Source: Lunularia cruciata
Taxonomy: Eukaryota > Streptophyta > Marchantiopsida > Lunulariales > Lunulariaceae
Length of the DNA: 64,000 nt
NCBI GenBank assembly: GCA_948567375.1
Contig: OX419762.1
Span: forward strand, 51,131,034-51,195,033
Direction of reading: 5' to 3'
Shown: in pieces, positions 24,091 to 37,309 of the stretch
How the letters are laid out: the number at the start of each line of letters is the position of its first letter
Numbering within the stretch: the first letter of the stretch is position 1
The notes under the pieces: generated by a model
What the model was told of the DNA's origin: nothing
The model's database searches: none
What the model saw: the letters and a program-made list of their open reading frames with translations, nothing else
Position numbers and translations under genes: made by a program

Positions 24091-24564
24091 GCTTCCAAAC
24101 AATCAAACAAGAAAACGGAAGTCAACTTTTGGTCCTCTAGTGCTCTGAACCATACCAAAGATAGGGTTTAGCCTTTCCAAATGGACTTTGCAGATCCGTG
24201 ATATTTGCCCGGTATATTCAGTCGAATCGAGATGATGGTTTAATTGGTGAGAAGAATCAAACTTATCACTGATTTGTTGTCTGCTCAGATGGAATACTGT
24301 ACACCAAAGAAGAAGCCGGAGAGCAGCCTACTGTGAATAAACCAGACCAGTTCATTCAGCCACGGCATACGAATAGGTTGATAGTCGAAACATCTCCTAC
24401 CTTGGGAGAGAATGCAATGAACGAGATGCATCTTGGGAGCCGATATCCTTGACTACAGACATTCGAAACGATATCTTCGCACGGATCGAATTCTCTACAA
24501 CAGTGGATGGGGGAATAATCTCCTCTCTACTATAACATCATCGTCGTTGTGATATGAAGATCCC

Positions 24565-24628
24565 TTCCTTCCCACTGCAATTTTACGAATTGCAGTGGGA
24601 AGGAACGTAAAATTGCAGTGGGAAGGAA
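24565..24628. repeat. Perfect 23-bp inverted repeat plus an extra arm copy
   Basis: The arm at 24565-24587 (starting TTCCTTCCCACTGCAA) is exactly complementary to 24606-24628. The 18-base loop between them is itself another copy of the right arm's last 18 bases (AATTGCAGTGGGAAGGAA). So three copies of the same word lie side by side, one inverted. Confidence 0.85.
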
Positions 24629-27010
24629 CCTTGACGTTGGTTTTTCTCTCACATTTTTGTTCTTTATTAAGCTGTACTTTAAAAAGACGGGGATGATGGA
24701 CCTTTAATGCTTGTGTAGCTGCATCCTCAAGCTTTTGCTGCAGTTGTGAATTATCCGCGGTCAACACTTCGGCAACACCTACATAAACGTTTCCCCAGAC
24801 TTAACTGCGCAAGAGTTCTGCTGTGGGCGATGGAAACTGAACCAATATCTTTCAACGACACCAGAGTCTTACGGACCACACATAAGCAGAGTTGGTATTT
24901 GGATGGTGGTGCTAGGTTCTTCGTAGAAAACCAAGTTTACACAGCAGCAAGAGCCACCGAAATCTTGTCTTCTCTCCCCAACGTGACTGGCGAATCACCT
25001 GCTGTTCCAAATCGGCATTACCGTGATTAATTAGAGCGTTAATCTGAGCGACACTATTTACAATGATACTTGTTGCTCTCCTGATATTGCACCGAAGGCC
25101 ATTTATCCACATGACGTTCGGGGCATAACTCGACTCCTGGAAATGTACATAGCTTTAACTCTCATGCAACTCCAGTGAAAATTTCCTTGGAATGGTCGCA
25201 TGAAACTCGTTGTAATCATGAAAGTGCCGTTGTGAAGATGTCGGGGGTTTAGGTGAGAGAGAATTGAAGGTTTCAGTACAAATAACTTTCGTGTCGCCGC
25301 AATTTCCATTGTTTTTTTCAATCGTCCATTTTCTACCTCTGCTTATGCACACCAATGCTATCGTAGTGCTATACAATCTATTGGACCACTGAAGAGAATT
25401 TAGTCAGGCAGGTGACAAGAGCGTGACATTGATCTTTCATCACCACTTCTCTGATGGTGCAATGAGTGAGCACCATTTGTTCACTGAGTCGTTCCATTCT
25501 CAACTGGTCAATGACCTAGGGCTTTTACAGCGGTGGCAGGTTAGGTTAAGGCTGTTTGACCACGGAAGTGGTGATTTGAAACGGAATGCGTAGACGAGGA
25601 CTGTACTGTAAGAGTGAGAGGAGTGGGAGATGTCCAATGTCCTCTGAAGGCATGCGTTCAAGTTGAATGTGAACACAATCCAATATGCAGATCTGTCGCA
25701 GTTCAGTCTTCCTCTGGATCCAGGTGTAACGCTTCATACTGGTGCATTATTGTGAAACGGTAATCTTCCTTCCTTCAGTGCCACGGTAGGATCTGGTTTT
25801 CAGTCGGTGATGGGTGATAATTGACTGCTAACCATGTGATGTTGACATTGAGAACGTAATTGTTGTCGGGGCCAGATTTCTTCAAGTTGTGCACAACTGA
25901 ACATGAATGCAACTGGTTGACAAACCATCTCCTCTCGGCAGATCTTGAGGTTTTGCATGTGCTTGACGATACTTCTCTTTCAATGAAGAACTGACAAAAC
26001 TGTAAGTTCTGAATACAAGTTGACACAGAAAAAATTCGATCCTCATTGATGCCGAATTACAGAGGAGTCTACATTTTGAAATCTCGTGTTGTTTGTTTGC
26101 GCAGATGCCATAGAAACAACCACCTAAGCGTTCTGCTCCTCGTATCCCGTTGCTATCCTGCATGCGTATTCTCATTGTAGTGCCGCACGCAAACAGCCGG
26201 TAATTGTGATGCTAGATAAAATTTTATGTTCCCCGGAAGCAGCTTGAGATACTCGTCACCGTGGTGGTCTTTTCTTTTTCAAAGCCGTTATTTATTTCCT
26301 CCTCAATGTACTCGAAAGTTCAGTAATGTAGCAGAAAATTGACGGGACCCTTGCCGCTGCCAACCACTCTGGCTGAAGCTTGGTTTTTGGAACTCTTCCA
26401 TTTCACTCGGGGCCTTATTAAGGGCAAGTTTTATGGTCAACCAATCGGACTCTCAAATTCCCATGAACTCATGCAGACTTCCAAGCTTCACTATTGGTGA
26501 GCATCGCAATCTTCCTTTGTCTCAAGTCAGTTCATCCTCGAGTTTGTGGCAGTACAGAGTTAAGAGACGCTTGGGCTTTGGCTCACCCTACTCCTGACCT
26601 TCACGTAATCTCCTTTTAACTCGTCCTTGCCTTGGCCATTGGTTAGCAATTGGTTTTCAGAACAATGACTGCTCTCATTAAAGTGAGCGACATGAACCTC
26701 CTCCTGCATCGGACTTCAGTAGGTGCAATCCAAAGGGCACCTATGCTATCTGCATTAAATGCGAGATCAATCAAGTGCATTCATTTCAAAAGCCTGATTG
26801 CAAGCTACTGCATGAAAATTCAAACCGATGCAGAAACTTTGCCGTCCCAAGTCCTGTATAAACAATGCATGTCATAGTGTGCGCAACTTTTAAATGGTTT
26901 TTCTTTGTTTCTCCCGTTCCTGCACATCAAATTTGTAAAGACGTGAGAATACGATTGACAGCTTACTCGAGAAGCTTTACAAAATTTGGAGCCAACATCG
27001 ACTCTCATGT
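24629..27010. other. Higher-GC block, no gene recognised
   Basis: Frames of 60 to 98 codons occur on both strands without recognisable domains. I see no tRNA or rRNA gene. Confidence 0.45.
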
Positions 27011-27316
27011 GTGGGTCATTGTTCATCTGTACCCTAGAATGAATTACTCTCCTCCAAAAAGCTCTGAAACTCATTTTGAGCTCAATTTTGTGGGTCATTG
27101 TTCATCTGCACCCTGGAATGGATTACGCTCCTTCAAGAAATTCTGGCTCTCATTTTTGAGCTCAGTTTTGTGGGTCATTGTTCACCTGTACCCTGGAATG
27201 AATTACGCTCCTTCAAGAAACTCCGAGTTTTATTTTGAGCTCAGTTTTGTGGGTCATAGTTCATCTGTACCCTGGAATGAATTGCCCTCGAAGAAAACTC
27301 CAGACGTTATTTTGAG
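27011..27316 (+). repeat. Minisatellite, four 79-80-bp units
   Basis: The unit start gtgggtcattgttcatctg recurs at 27011, 27090, 27170 and 27249. The middle (accctggaatgaattacgc) and end (ttttgagctcagtttt) are also shared. The fourth unit is the most diverged. The units lie within a 183-codon open frame (26865-27416), but a period of 79-80 is not a multiple of three, so each unit is read in a different frame and the array is unlikely to be coding. Confidence 0.85.
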
Positions 27317-30300
27317 TACGGCAATTCTGAAATGCAGTGCAGACCATCGTGAAAACCGCAGCATGCATTGTCAGTATCTGCTTTTATTGCTTAGAGCACA
27401 GGGGAAAGTTTATTAACCGATATCAAGTTGATAGAACGCAGTTGGTTAACGCTTAAAATCTTTGAATCCTCCTCACCAACAGCATTACGGAAACGAATTG
27501 TGATTATTGAAGCAGTGGGAACAAGGATTGCCGAGCAAAAATACTGTCGGGAAAACTACAGCCATGTTTACACACGCCTGAGAAGTATATGGAGAAGAGC
27601 TCAGGGAAGGTGATTGAGTCTTTCTAAGCACATTGAGTACTTTCCAATCTCTTGGACCCCATACTGCAAATACAGTGATGCGGAATCAGTTGTGTCAGTT
27701 TCTGGGGCAATACGTGCTAGACAACGGCAACAAAGTGGGAACAAACATGTGAAGTCAAATTGAATGTTCAGTATATTCTAAGCATCGCAGAGTTGGCCCA
27801 AAGTTACATGAGACAATTTCCCAAGCTAATCTATACCATAAGCGAATGGGGAGGGGTCCACTACCGGTTTAAACAGCGGTAGATGATGTCGCTCGTGCTT
27901 TAGTGCCGAGGGACACCTCTGAGTTTGTCATACATCAGAATCAGAACTTACAGACCCACTATCTCCTTGCAAGAAACAGCAATTGTTGAGCACAATGAAA
28001 ACCCTTGTAACCGCCATGCCAGGGTCTTGAATTTCGTCTCCAAGAGCCGGTTGCGTTTGGAGTACTTCTTCTTAGTGATAGTTAATACGAGTTAGAGTAC
28101 CGAGATTTGACTGCATGGCAAAGGGAAGAAGAGATTGAAAGGGTAGTAAGACGTTATAACCCTTGCTCTGGACTTTCCTGCGGGAACATGACTTCATCAG
28201 TGTCCCTTGATCCGTCTACAGGCTTTCAACAACTGACCTTGCGCAGATTTCTGCGAGATTGCCGAGAAATGAACCTCAAATTGGTGAATTGCTAGCTTCG
28301 TATGCAGAGAGTTATTGAGATTCCTGGATTCGTCTTCGAGCATTTTACGTTCTGAAGCGTAGGTGAAATCGTCTTTTCACACATTCACTCGAGTGACATT
28401 GCATGAACTCACTCTGCGAATAGCTCAAACTCCTGTTATCAGCTTGTGCTCGACTGGACGAAGGCCCGAAAAGAGGTTGCAGGGTATATCCAAAAGCTGA
28501 TCAAACGTAGTCTTTAAGGCTCAAAATTCCCGACGAAAAGGACGACGAGAGAGAGGTAGTGTGGTACAGCAACAGTTTAGCTCGACGTTGACAGGCTTTA
28601 TGGTCATCACCATTATCAGTTTTCACAATATATGGATTAGGCTTTGCACAAATATGTATCCAAACATTCTCGTGTATAGTAGCAATTTAGATGCTTGTAC
28701 TCACTGACATCCCACGCAAGCTACGGAGACTTTGGGTTGGGTAGAGATAACTGTTCACAGACATCAGTTGGCGATGACCATGGAGGCCAATCACTGTTCT
28801 GTAACAGAAGTATTGATAGCCCAAGCTTCATAAGTGGACTGGACTCCTCATGAGCTCCAAACGAGCTCAATGGGTATGAGATGCGACCAAAGCTCTCCAG
28901 CATAACGACGTCCTAGTAGCTAGTAAAGACGCAAGACTGGCAATCGTACATATACTCAAGCACTTCCAAACTCTTGTGGCGACGACGTAATGAGCCCAGC
29001 CAAGTGTATTGTTGAGACCACCTTCCCTTATAAATCTATCATCTACCGTATCTACGCCATTTCATGAAGATCGTGTGGTTTTATCGAATACGATGTATTC
29101 GTGCTTTCAAGGTGCAATGTGACCGCACCTTTTATATCTGTGCCAGTATCGACAAACTAAAGCCAGGGGTAGAACTTTGTTCTTTTCAGTCGCGATACAA
29201 CCAAACACAGTCTTTGCTTGTTTTGCAGACAACAACTGCCCTTATCCGTTACCTTTTTGACACTACCGTATCCTGTTTTCCTACGCAGGTCCGATGGAAT
29301 TAGCAGCGGAGTGCTGTATCAGGCGACCTTGTACACCTATCTGGGGTTCTCCACCACTACTCTATCAGACCCGCAACTCTACAATACTGGTTGGGTTTAT
29401 CAACAGTCAGAAATAATATTTTTTGGATTCCATGGTCTAAAGAAAGGTTTAGTTGGATCGGTAAGACGATTCGCCAGATGAATCTTGTATAGAGATGTCG
29501 CTTAATATCTGTTTCCGACAGTCAATGCTCCTGTTACTGCTCTCAAATGATATACAACTTAGTGGTGGGATTCCCTCAAACAAGTTTCTTTCCGCTTTGG
29601 ACATCAGACCTCGGATCTATTTTAAAGTTAAAAGATTAAGAGAGAAAGTGAAGTGTAACCGGTCAACAAGAACTTTTGTCACTGACGGAAATATATTTCC
29701 TCATTCCGGCTCTGGACATTCCCGTTGTTTCTAGTGAAATAGACTACATGTATTCTGGAATCTCCGGATGCGAATAACAAGAAATTCCTTCAGAAGTCGC
29801 ATCGGCGTTGTACGGTATCGGATATCACCATCAAGATGTTGTTTGTAAAGTGCGGAGAACTATGTAAACAGAAATTTAAAAAGCTCAACTGATTCCTGTG
29901 TTGCTACTCCCGAGTCCTTGAGACTTGGAAATTTGGAACAATCAAGAAGGGATAACTCAACCCACACTTCAAGGCAAGTCCAAGGGAGAAGACAAGGTTA
30001 ATGTCCCATATCTCGAGCTAAACTGCCAAGGAGCTTGATAGCTTGAACATCTTAACAGATTCGTGTTTTGTTAGTCCCGAGTCCTTGGGTAAGGGAAAGT
30101 TTGGAGGACCACGAAAATGTACATGTCAACTTGTCCACTGAAGCTCATCCATGTTGACCTCAACCATCAATTCAGGTTAATCCGCGTAGAGAAATAAACT
30201 TCTACAGTACTCATTTGTCAAGTTAGAACTTTCACGATTGAGTTGTTCACACCAACCATATAGTGTCTACTAATTTGAAGTATAGGGGAAGCAATCAAAT

Positions 30301-33300
30301 CTCTTGTACTTGGCCAAGTTAAATTACCGTTTGGCCTGGAATACCAGTCCGGAGACATCCCCGGGCTAGTATTCCCCGGATTGTAAAAGGGTAGGCAAAA
30401 CAGGCCTTTCCATGATAATCTACACGTCAAGTAAATTCAGATCAATTCCAATCCAAGTTCGGGTCGGAAGACGCTTCCGAAGGTAGACGCTGGGAAACTG
30501 TGATGATAAGTCTTGACAGTAACAAACGTATTAAACTAAACTGTATTTCAATCGGCGTGCTTAAGATACTGTCATTAGTTTCATGTGCATCAGAAAAGTG
30601 TCCTTGATCCCAGTACAGTTGATACGATTGATATACAATTCTAAAAATAGGGATTCTGTGTTTAAACATTCCATGCAGACGTTTACGGCCCACCTGATCA
30701 CTGAATTTTGAGGCTCGATGTAAATTGCATTGGTGCCGCCTCTGGATTCCAATAGGAAATTGGGTGGTGTTGACGGGTGTCACAAGTAAGGATCAAATAA
30801 TGAGACCGAGTAAAAGGAACGGTAACCGTCAGAAGATACTCAGAACCTTGTCACTTGCTAGGAGTCACGACTTTGGCAACAGAACCGGATTTTAAATAGG
30901 AAATTTTCGCGAGTAACTCATTTGACCAGATGTTGTTTGTACTTGTAGTATTTTCAGTCAAAAAGATCAATTTTATGCATATCCGGATAAGAATCTGAAT
31001 ATAGCTCTTTGATGTCTATGTTAACCAAGAAACAAATATCAAAAAGAGATTCTCCATAATTTTATAAGCAATACGAGGTGCGAGTTTCTATCGAGTCCAG
31101 GTTGGGAAGATTGGGTCATCGAAATCAAGCTTAGAAGTCAATTTAGAATCCGAGGTTGTTTTTGGGGGAAAATGTCTACCTTACTTGGTCTTGCGAAGAA
31201 AAGGTCTTTGAGAAAGACGGCCTAGTAAGACGGTCTTCGAGAGGGCCGGTTGTCTGTATGTAGACGTGCTCTGAATAATAATATGCTTCAATTCACTGTG
31301 ATAGGCAAAAATTGCCCAATTGAAAGGGCCTGCAATTGAACGGCCTAGATTCCACCGTGGACACGAAGCAGGATACAGTAAATCCAACATTTGAGGAGTA
31401 ATGTACGTAATTCTGCTGACACACCGTCAATTGCGAAGGCTCCGTGTTAGAGATACCAACCACAGACGGCTCAGCCATTTGGTTGATGGTTACTCTTCCG
31501 TATAACACGTTCCCTCGGTGCTGCAATATGACGGTCCTGGATGACTTTTTTGAGTACTTGATTCCTCAAAGAAGTATCAAAAGTCCGAGTCATTTACTGA
31601 CTTTAGAACGACATCCTTACCTTGTAGTGAAAGGTCTCTTGAAACATACTCTTTTCCCCCAACATTTTGGTAAAGGTTCGTAGCTTTCACGGGCACACTT
31701 GAAGACAGAATCTCCATAGCAATATAAGTAACCTTTCTCTCCAAGATCTTGTATCCCTCTTTTTGGAATCCAAGAGTGCACGAGTTTCTGCATGGAGAGT
31801 GTGCGAATAACATCATGTCATTCTACACCGTGTGCACCATGTAAAAAGTATGGAACCTAAGAGAGGAATATATAAAACTATTCAGTATGGCAACTCCCAG
31901 CAATTCAGTGAGAAAGAATCAACACATTTGAATTATTCTCACCAGCAAGCACGACAAGGTTGGAAGAAGCGTGCCTCGAGTACGATCTGTCCTTGACCAC
32001 ATGAAGGCGCTTCTTTAGATACCTTTAGATAGCAACCTGCCTTGAACCCTTTTCTGCTTCAGTAAACATGTTGTTCATGGACAAAAATTCCCATCCAAGT
32101 GAGGTGCATTTTATGCATAATGATTCCTTCAAAGTTGATGATTACACCAAAAGCAATAAAATCCAACCCTCCACGACATTAGGGCAATTCAGACAGATAA
32201 ATAAGTTTCTACTGTTCAGGAATTAAAATGTTGGTTGAAGAGAAGCCGAAGCAAGTAGAGATATCTGAAAGCGCTGTACACAGAAGTTTATATCTTTAAT
32301 TGGCGAATCAACGTAACTGTAACGAAGTCACCCACAAGCTTCCGAGCTATATTCCTCCGGGCTAATATCAATTCTGAGTGCATCCCTTTCACGCGCTTGG
32401 CTAATTGATGCTAATTGCTTTGGTGACAAAAATACCATATCCCCTATAGGGAACACGGTGGTTTTCTCCTGATTTCTTCGCTAAATTGTAGCTAGTTTCT
32501 TTGCATAAGCTAATGTGAAGAAGCTGTGTTTACACAGTTTTTCACTATTATCGGGTGACTTTTGGGATGAATGTTCTATCTCCATCTGATACCAGATTGT
32601 TCTACAGTGTAACTAACATGGTATTTTAGTCGGAAGTTGCCAGCTAGTTGACCGCGGAGAACACATGTCAGGATTTTTGGTTTGGAAAAGTCGCCACAAG
32701 GTTGAATGGTGTCGAAATCGCTTTTAGTTACGACATTCAGTTCCTTTGACATTGAAAAGTGGAAGGAGAGGGAAGGTTTGGTTGGCTGGTTGGTTGGTGG
32801 TGGTGGTGCGGGTCTTGAAAAAGGTTGTGTGCTCATGATGAGCATGTTTGTGCATGGAAGCGTGGATTGAGTTGTAGATACCGTATCCATGCACTCATCG
32901 CAACGGCAAAAAGGAAACCTAAACATACAGGAATAACCGTTCGATCACACAAGAAAATGAGAGATCGCACAGTCGTGTATAAAATCATTGTGTGAGGGAC
33001 CTTCGATCTCTTTGTATTGTAAACTAATTCTCCTTATAATATTTTGAGATTTGTACTCTCTACAGTAGCATTACCTGCGATCAATCTAATGGCTAAATAG
33101 GGTCAATCAATGAGCTAATCAACCTTTACCCTCGCGTCTTGTGCTAAGGAAAACGAGGCTAAGCATCAACAGCTTTATTCCTTGACTTGCCATTGTCACA
33201 CGCTTGGTGCACTTACCGGCAGTGAAATTTCAGTTTACGTATCTTTAATAAGAATCATTGACAACCCAACCACATAGAACTCAGAATCGTATTATCCGAC

Positions 33301-34255
33301 CAGATTCTTACCTCTACGAGAATGTATAAGTTTGACGGTAACATTCAGACATTTGATCTGATATGATGCTGATGGTCAATGTGGATCCCTCGGGTGCTTA
33401 AACACCTCAGTCTTCCGATAGAAAATGTGAAATTTGCATCGAGGGACGAAGTTCTCCCGAAGTGACCGAAGAGAAGTATTCGTTGAATGTTTGCTTAAAT
33501 GGTCATGAAGTCTAGATTTCACGTACAGTACTTCGTTTCAAGGGTGATAAAGGTGGTGCAATGGTCTTTAAGTACCGTGTGACAATAAGTTGACAATAAC
33601 ACCACGACTTACGCCTTCCAGAATCCACCCCAGAGCCCTCAATGTGTTCGTACAGTATTCCGGAATATGGAGGTGTAATGAACTTCTTTAATCTCCTTCA
33701 ATCCTCCCCGAAGATGAGAAGAATAGTAGAAGTTGTTTATGTCCTTAAAGGCTACCGGTAGCGTGGTGACTGAGAGATACCATGCATGTTATGAAACATA
33801 ATATCTTGGGATAGTTAATTGAATCTCCTCTGCACATGGTATGTGACGGAGGCTGGTAGTACTGTGCCCCGAGCTGCGTAGATTCATCCTCTCATGTCAA
33901 CTGCAAAGATCAAAGCTGGAATACAGTAGGTACCTCTGAAGTTCTGGAGGAGGTGCGCATTATAAAATGTCATCAATATCTAACTTCTGCAATGAGGTTA
34001 GTGTTTATCTGGGTCTTTGTGCAATACATCCACAACCCAGTAATAAATTTCTGTCGACTAATGTAGATTGGAGCGTTATGGAGTCCATCCAGCAAATTGT
34101 AGCACTGCTTAGACTCTTTTACGTCTTTCTCCATGCATTGATGGACAAGCTTTCCTCACGACTCACACGACTTCAACGTATTTCTGCTAGTTTTTATGGT
34201 ATGTGGATACTCTATCTGATTTGAACTTGAATCTGAACTTCTGAAACTCAAGTCA
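27317..34255. other. Higher-GC block, no gene recognised
   Basis: Short frames only. A 53-bp block (gttgctactcccgagtccttgag region at 29887-29940) recurs imperfectly at 30054-30106. A 15-bp imperfect hairpin pairs 30338-30352 (ggaataccagtccgg) with 30360-30375. A TATATAAA box lies at 31870-31877 with no coding region after it. A TGGTTGG/TGGTGG tract sits at 32780-32810. None makes a gene. Confidence 0.4.
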
Positions 34256-34353
34256 CATTGGGGCTTAGCCCCATGTTACCCTTTTTGTCTCTCCCTTGTA
34301 CGGCTTGATGGGGGTCTTCCCGTCCTTCTTTATTCCTACGCGGTCGCCTTTTA
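34256..34353 (-). repeat. R4 repeat, good copy
   Basis: It runs from attggggcttagccccatg to tacgcggtcgccttt. It is the complement of the copy at 45175-45311 with few changes. The start holds the self-complementary core GGGGCTTAGCCCC. Confidence 0.75.
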
Positions 34354-34765
34354 CAATAAGTCACATGATGGCTGCACTATATAACAACGCATGGTCTACT
34401 ACTACACACAAGATTTCGATAGAAGTCCTCTTAAATGGCGGACAATATCGTTGGCCAAGTTGTGGGTGAGGTTCTTAATTATTTAAAGCACATTGTCCTA
34501 GGTGTAAAAGTCCGAAGAAGTACCTTCAAAATTCAACTCAGATCATGGTCCAAGTGTAGTTTTGGGTTATTCTCAAAATTGTTCCACATTGACTTTTGAC
34601 TCAAAAGTTAGTCGAGATAGAATAAGACTTGTGATGTTAGTCAGTTTCAAACGCATTCTCCAAGTCGTGGATGTAGTACGTGCTAATCAGCTTAAAACCT
34701 TCTCATGTGGTTCATCCATACATAGTTTAACCCCTTTTAACAGTGGGAGTTAAAGAAGGGGAAAG

Positions 34766-34899
34766 TGCGACTGCTTAGAAAACACCGAGGATGGGAAGAC
34801 CCCATCAAGCCCTACAAGGGTGAGACAAAATATCTTTGATGGGGTTAAGCCCCAATAGAGTCGCAATGAGAGATCTTCCCTACTGCACCTAAGATATCC
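34766..34899 (+). repeat. R4 repeat, second orientation
   Basis: It shares gaggatgggaagaccccat, gttaagccccaatagagt and the tail cctactgcacctaagatatcc with 45175-45311. It lies only about 410 bp from the opposite-oriented copy at 34256, so the two form an inverted pair. Confidence 0.75.
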
Positions 34900-35007
34900 G
34901 AACTATCCAAGTTGTACAGTCTGCGAACGACTGAAGCATCCAAAGAAATATCAAATAGTGTGATTGTTCTCTAATGGATTGCACCGGCCACTATCCTCCA
35001 TAGAGCA

Positions 35008-35457
35008 ATGGACACACGCTGTCTAAAATATGCTATAAAGTATGAGAGTGAGAGTGGTACCCCCGGTGCCTAACATGATAAGTTCTCGTGCACTCCCTGA
35101 AAAATGTGTGAAGGCCATGTACATCACTCCATATAATTCCAAGGATAGATGAACAAAGAGATGATATCGTTGCATACCCCTATACTTGGAGACCTTGCGA
35201 GCGGTTGCTGCACTTGCCGCCCATCTAGGAGGATGGACACACGCTGTCTAAAATATGCTATAAAGTATGAGAGTGAGAGTGGTACCCCCGGTGCCTAACA
35301 TGATAAGTTCTCGTGCACTCCCTGAAAAATGTGTGAAGGCCATGTATATCACTCCATATAATTCCAAGGATAGATGAACAAAGAGATGATATCGTTGCAT
35401 ACCCCTATACTTGGAGACCTTGCGAGCTGTTGCTGCACTTGCCGCCCATCTAGGAGG
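35008..35457. repeat. 225-bp tandem duplication, nearly identical
   Basis: 35008-35232 is repeated head to tail at 35233-35457. I find two differences (an acatcactcc/atatcactcc change and a gagcggttg/gagctgttg change). The duplicated segment covers the end of the LINE-type tail on the minus strand. The low divergence contrasts with the decay around it. Confidence 0.85.
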
Positions 35458-35835
35458 ATGTGTAATCACTCCCTCCAAAACTATATCACGCATAAGGTCT
35501 GTAACCACGACATCCACTACCGTCCCTGCTCATCTTGGACCAAGTATAAGTATGCATTGACACGTGTCATCTGCAAAGCATACAAATGCTCCCTCTAAGC
35601 CAAGTATCCACTCTCTTGTGCCATAGCGAACACTATGTCCCTAAGAGCATCATGGGTAGCTATCCTTTGTCCTCCAAAAGGACACCGTGTCATATGGACC
35701 ACAATTGCATCTAGTGTAGAACCACACTCACAAGGGAGTAATGAAGATGCAGATGGGTGGACCAAACCTAGGAAAAACTTCATCATTGTAGAGAAAGTAG
35801 TTGGTGCAAGTCGGAATGCACTAATGCACAATTGA
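35248..35835 (-). pseudogene. LINE-type C-terminal domain remnant
   Basis: The minus-strand frame 35831-35595 reads LPCECGSTLDAIVVHMTRC then FGGQRIATHDALRDI, a Cys-x-Cys...His...Cys...His arrangement typical of the region after RT in some non-LTR elements of plants, algae and fungi. A second frame (35517-35248) begins MDVVVTDLMRD and has YHLFVHLSLELYGV further on, which fits the restriction-enzyme-like endonuclease region of such elements (Pro/Asp-Val-Val-Val-x-Asp and F-x-PL-A-E-x-G patterns). RT itself is not present. The internal duplication at 35008-35457 repeats the final part. Confidence 0.55.
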
Positions 35836-36474
35836 GCTAGGATCCAAGAGCCTCCACCCTTGCCTGAGTAAGAGCAAAGACGTGTTCTAGTAGCCTAAAG
35901 AATGGACGAGTCAACTAAGAGAGAATGTAGCATATGTTAACATTGTCGATCCATCAAGGAAGATTGTAAACCTCTAGTCTAATCTGATGATAGTGAAGCA
36001 AAAGATGGAAGGTCCTCGCGTGCCCGTGGGATGTTAAAGAGTTAAAGAACTAGACATTAGGGAGAAGAGTAATGGTGAATGTATGTTACTGTCCACGTCG
36101 GTAAATATTAACCAGTAACTTGAATGGAGATTGAAAACTTTGTCAAATGCAATATGTCCTTATATGCAGCATGTGAATGTTGCATATAAGGAAGAAAACA
36201 ATGAAGTTAAGAAGTCAGATGACCTATCTTAGATTCAAGTTAGATTTTGAGGAAGGTTTTCTTCTCGTTGTGAGATCCATAACAAACCAGAAATATTTAG
36301 TGTGTGAGTTTTATTGATCCAATGTTTATGATTGTGTTCTTTACTCACGTTTGGAGTACTTTGTTTAGGTAACAAATCAAATTGATGTTCACTATGTCAT
36401 TCAATCATATAGAAAAATGGATATCAAACTTTATTTTATACATATCTCAATCTACATTACGGATATATGTCACA
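35836..36474. other. Gene-free transition to AT-rich DNA
   Basis: No motif recognised. A 15-base block tatatgcagcatgtg / gttgcatataagga around 36160-36195 is locally self-complementary. Composition turns AT-rich here. Confidence 0.4.
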
Positions 36475-36690
36475 TTCTAAGGACAAGACAACTCCAAGAG
36501 AAATACAAAACTTCATCCCTCCGATACTAAGATGTCCCGAAAGAGCATTTTATTTTTATTATATAGTAAACAAGATCCATTCAAAAAGAACTCTACTTTT
36601 GGATCAAATATATGGATTAGTGACATGTAAGTGAACTCTATCATTAAATAAGTTTTATGGATTGGGTGATATGTCTATCCTTGTCTTATT
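36475..36690. repeat. Interspersed repeat R2, degenerate copy
   Basis: It keeps ctaaggacaagacaactcc, ttattatatagtaaac and ggattagtgacatgtaagtg in the order of the copy at 3594, with many substitutions toward A and T. Confidence 0.5.
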
Positions 36691-36795
36691 TAGTTTATCT
36701 CTATTTAATCTACTTAGATCATTGTATCTAATATATTTCTCTTATTTAGTGTATCTCTATTTAATCATCATATATAATATGTTTTTAAATATTAC

Positions 36796-36816
36796 TATAT
36801 ATATATATATATATAT
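36796..36816. repeat. (AT)n microsatellite
   Basis: An uninterrupted AT run of about 20 bases. Confidence 0.9.
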
Positions 36817-37239
36817 TAAAATTTACAAGAAGATTCTAAGCATGGCTTTTCTAAAGAGTAGTATTATTGATGAATAATTGGAAAAAATAACCAAATTTTT
36901 TATAGTAAATTTTTATACAAATATCATTGGTTAGATGTATTTATAACTATGAACCAGCTTTCCATGTTTTTCTTTTTTACTTAAAGAAATTAATCTATAT
37001 ATATTTCTCTCTCTAGATCTCATATAAAAATATAAAATACTTTCTTCCATAAATTTCCAAGAATTATATCATGCTATCTTATAGAAATATATATCAAGAG
37101 ACAAATCTAGATTATATTAATTATGATACTTTTGATATAATAAGTTAATCCTTATATTTATCCATCCAAAACGGGACTATATTATTATGATATAATAAGT
37201 TGGTCCTTATATTTATATTATCCGTTATACAAGTTACAA

Positions 37240-37240
<1 letters not shown>

Positions 37241-37305
<65 letters not shown>
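37241..37305. repeat. (TA)n microsatellite, about 65 bp
   Basis: An uninterrupted run of alternating T and A followed by tgaaag. Long TA runs are prone to cruciform extrusion and to length errors in assembly. Confidence 0.95.

Positions 37306-37309
<4 letters not shown>

Noticed and set aside
23694-24140. 148-codon frame with hydrophobic start as a secreted protein
   Set aside because: The leader is followed by repeat-derived sequence with no known domain, and the 17-35 kb block shows no coding signal elsewhere.
26865-27416. 183-codon frame as a gene
   Set aside because: The minisatellite inside has a period of 79-80 bp, so units are read in different frames; no domain is seen.
37241-37305. 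CRISPR array or origin in the repeat-rich tracts
   Set aside because: The tracts are simple dinucleotide runs without spacers, in a plant-type genome.
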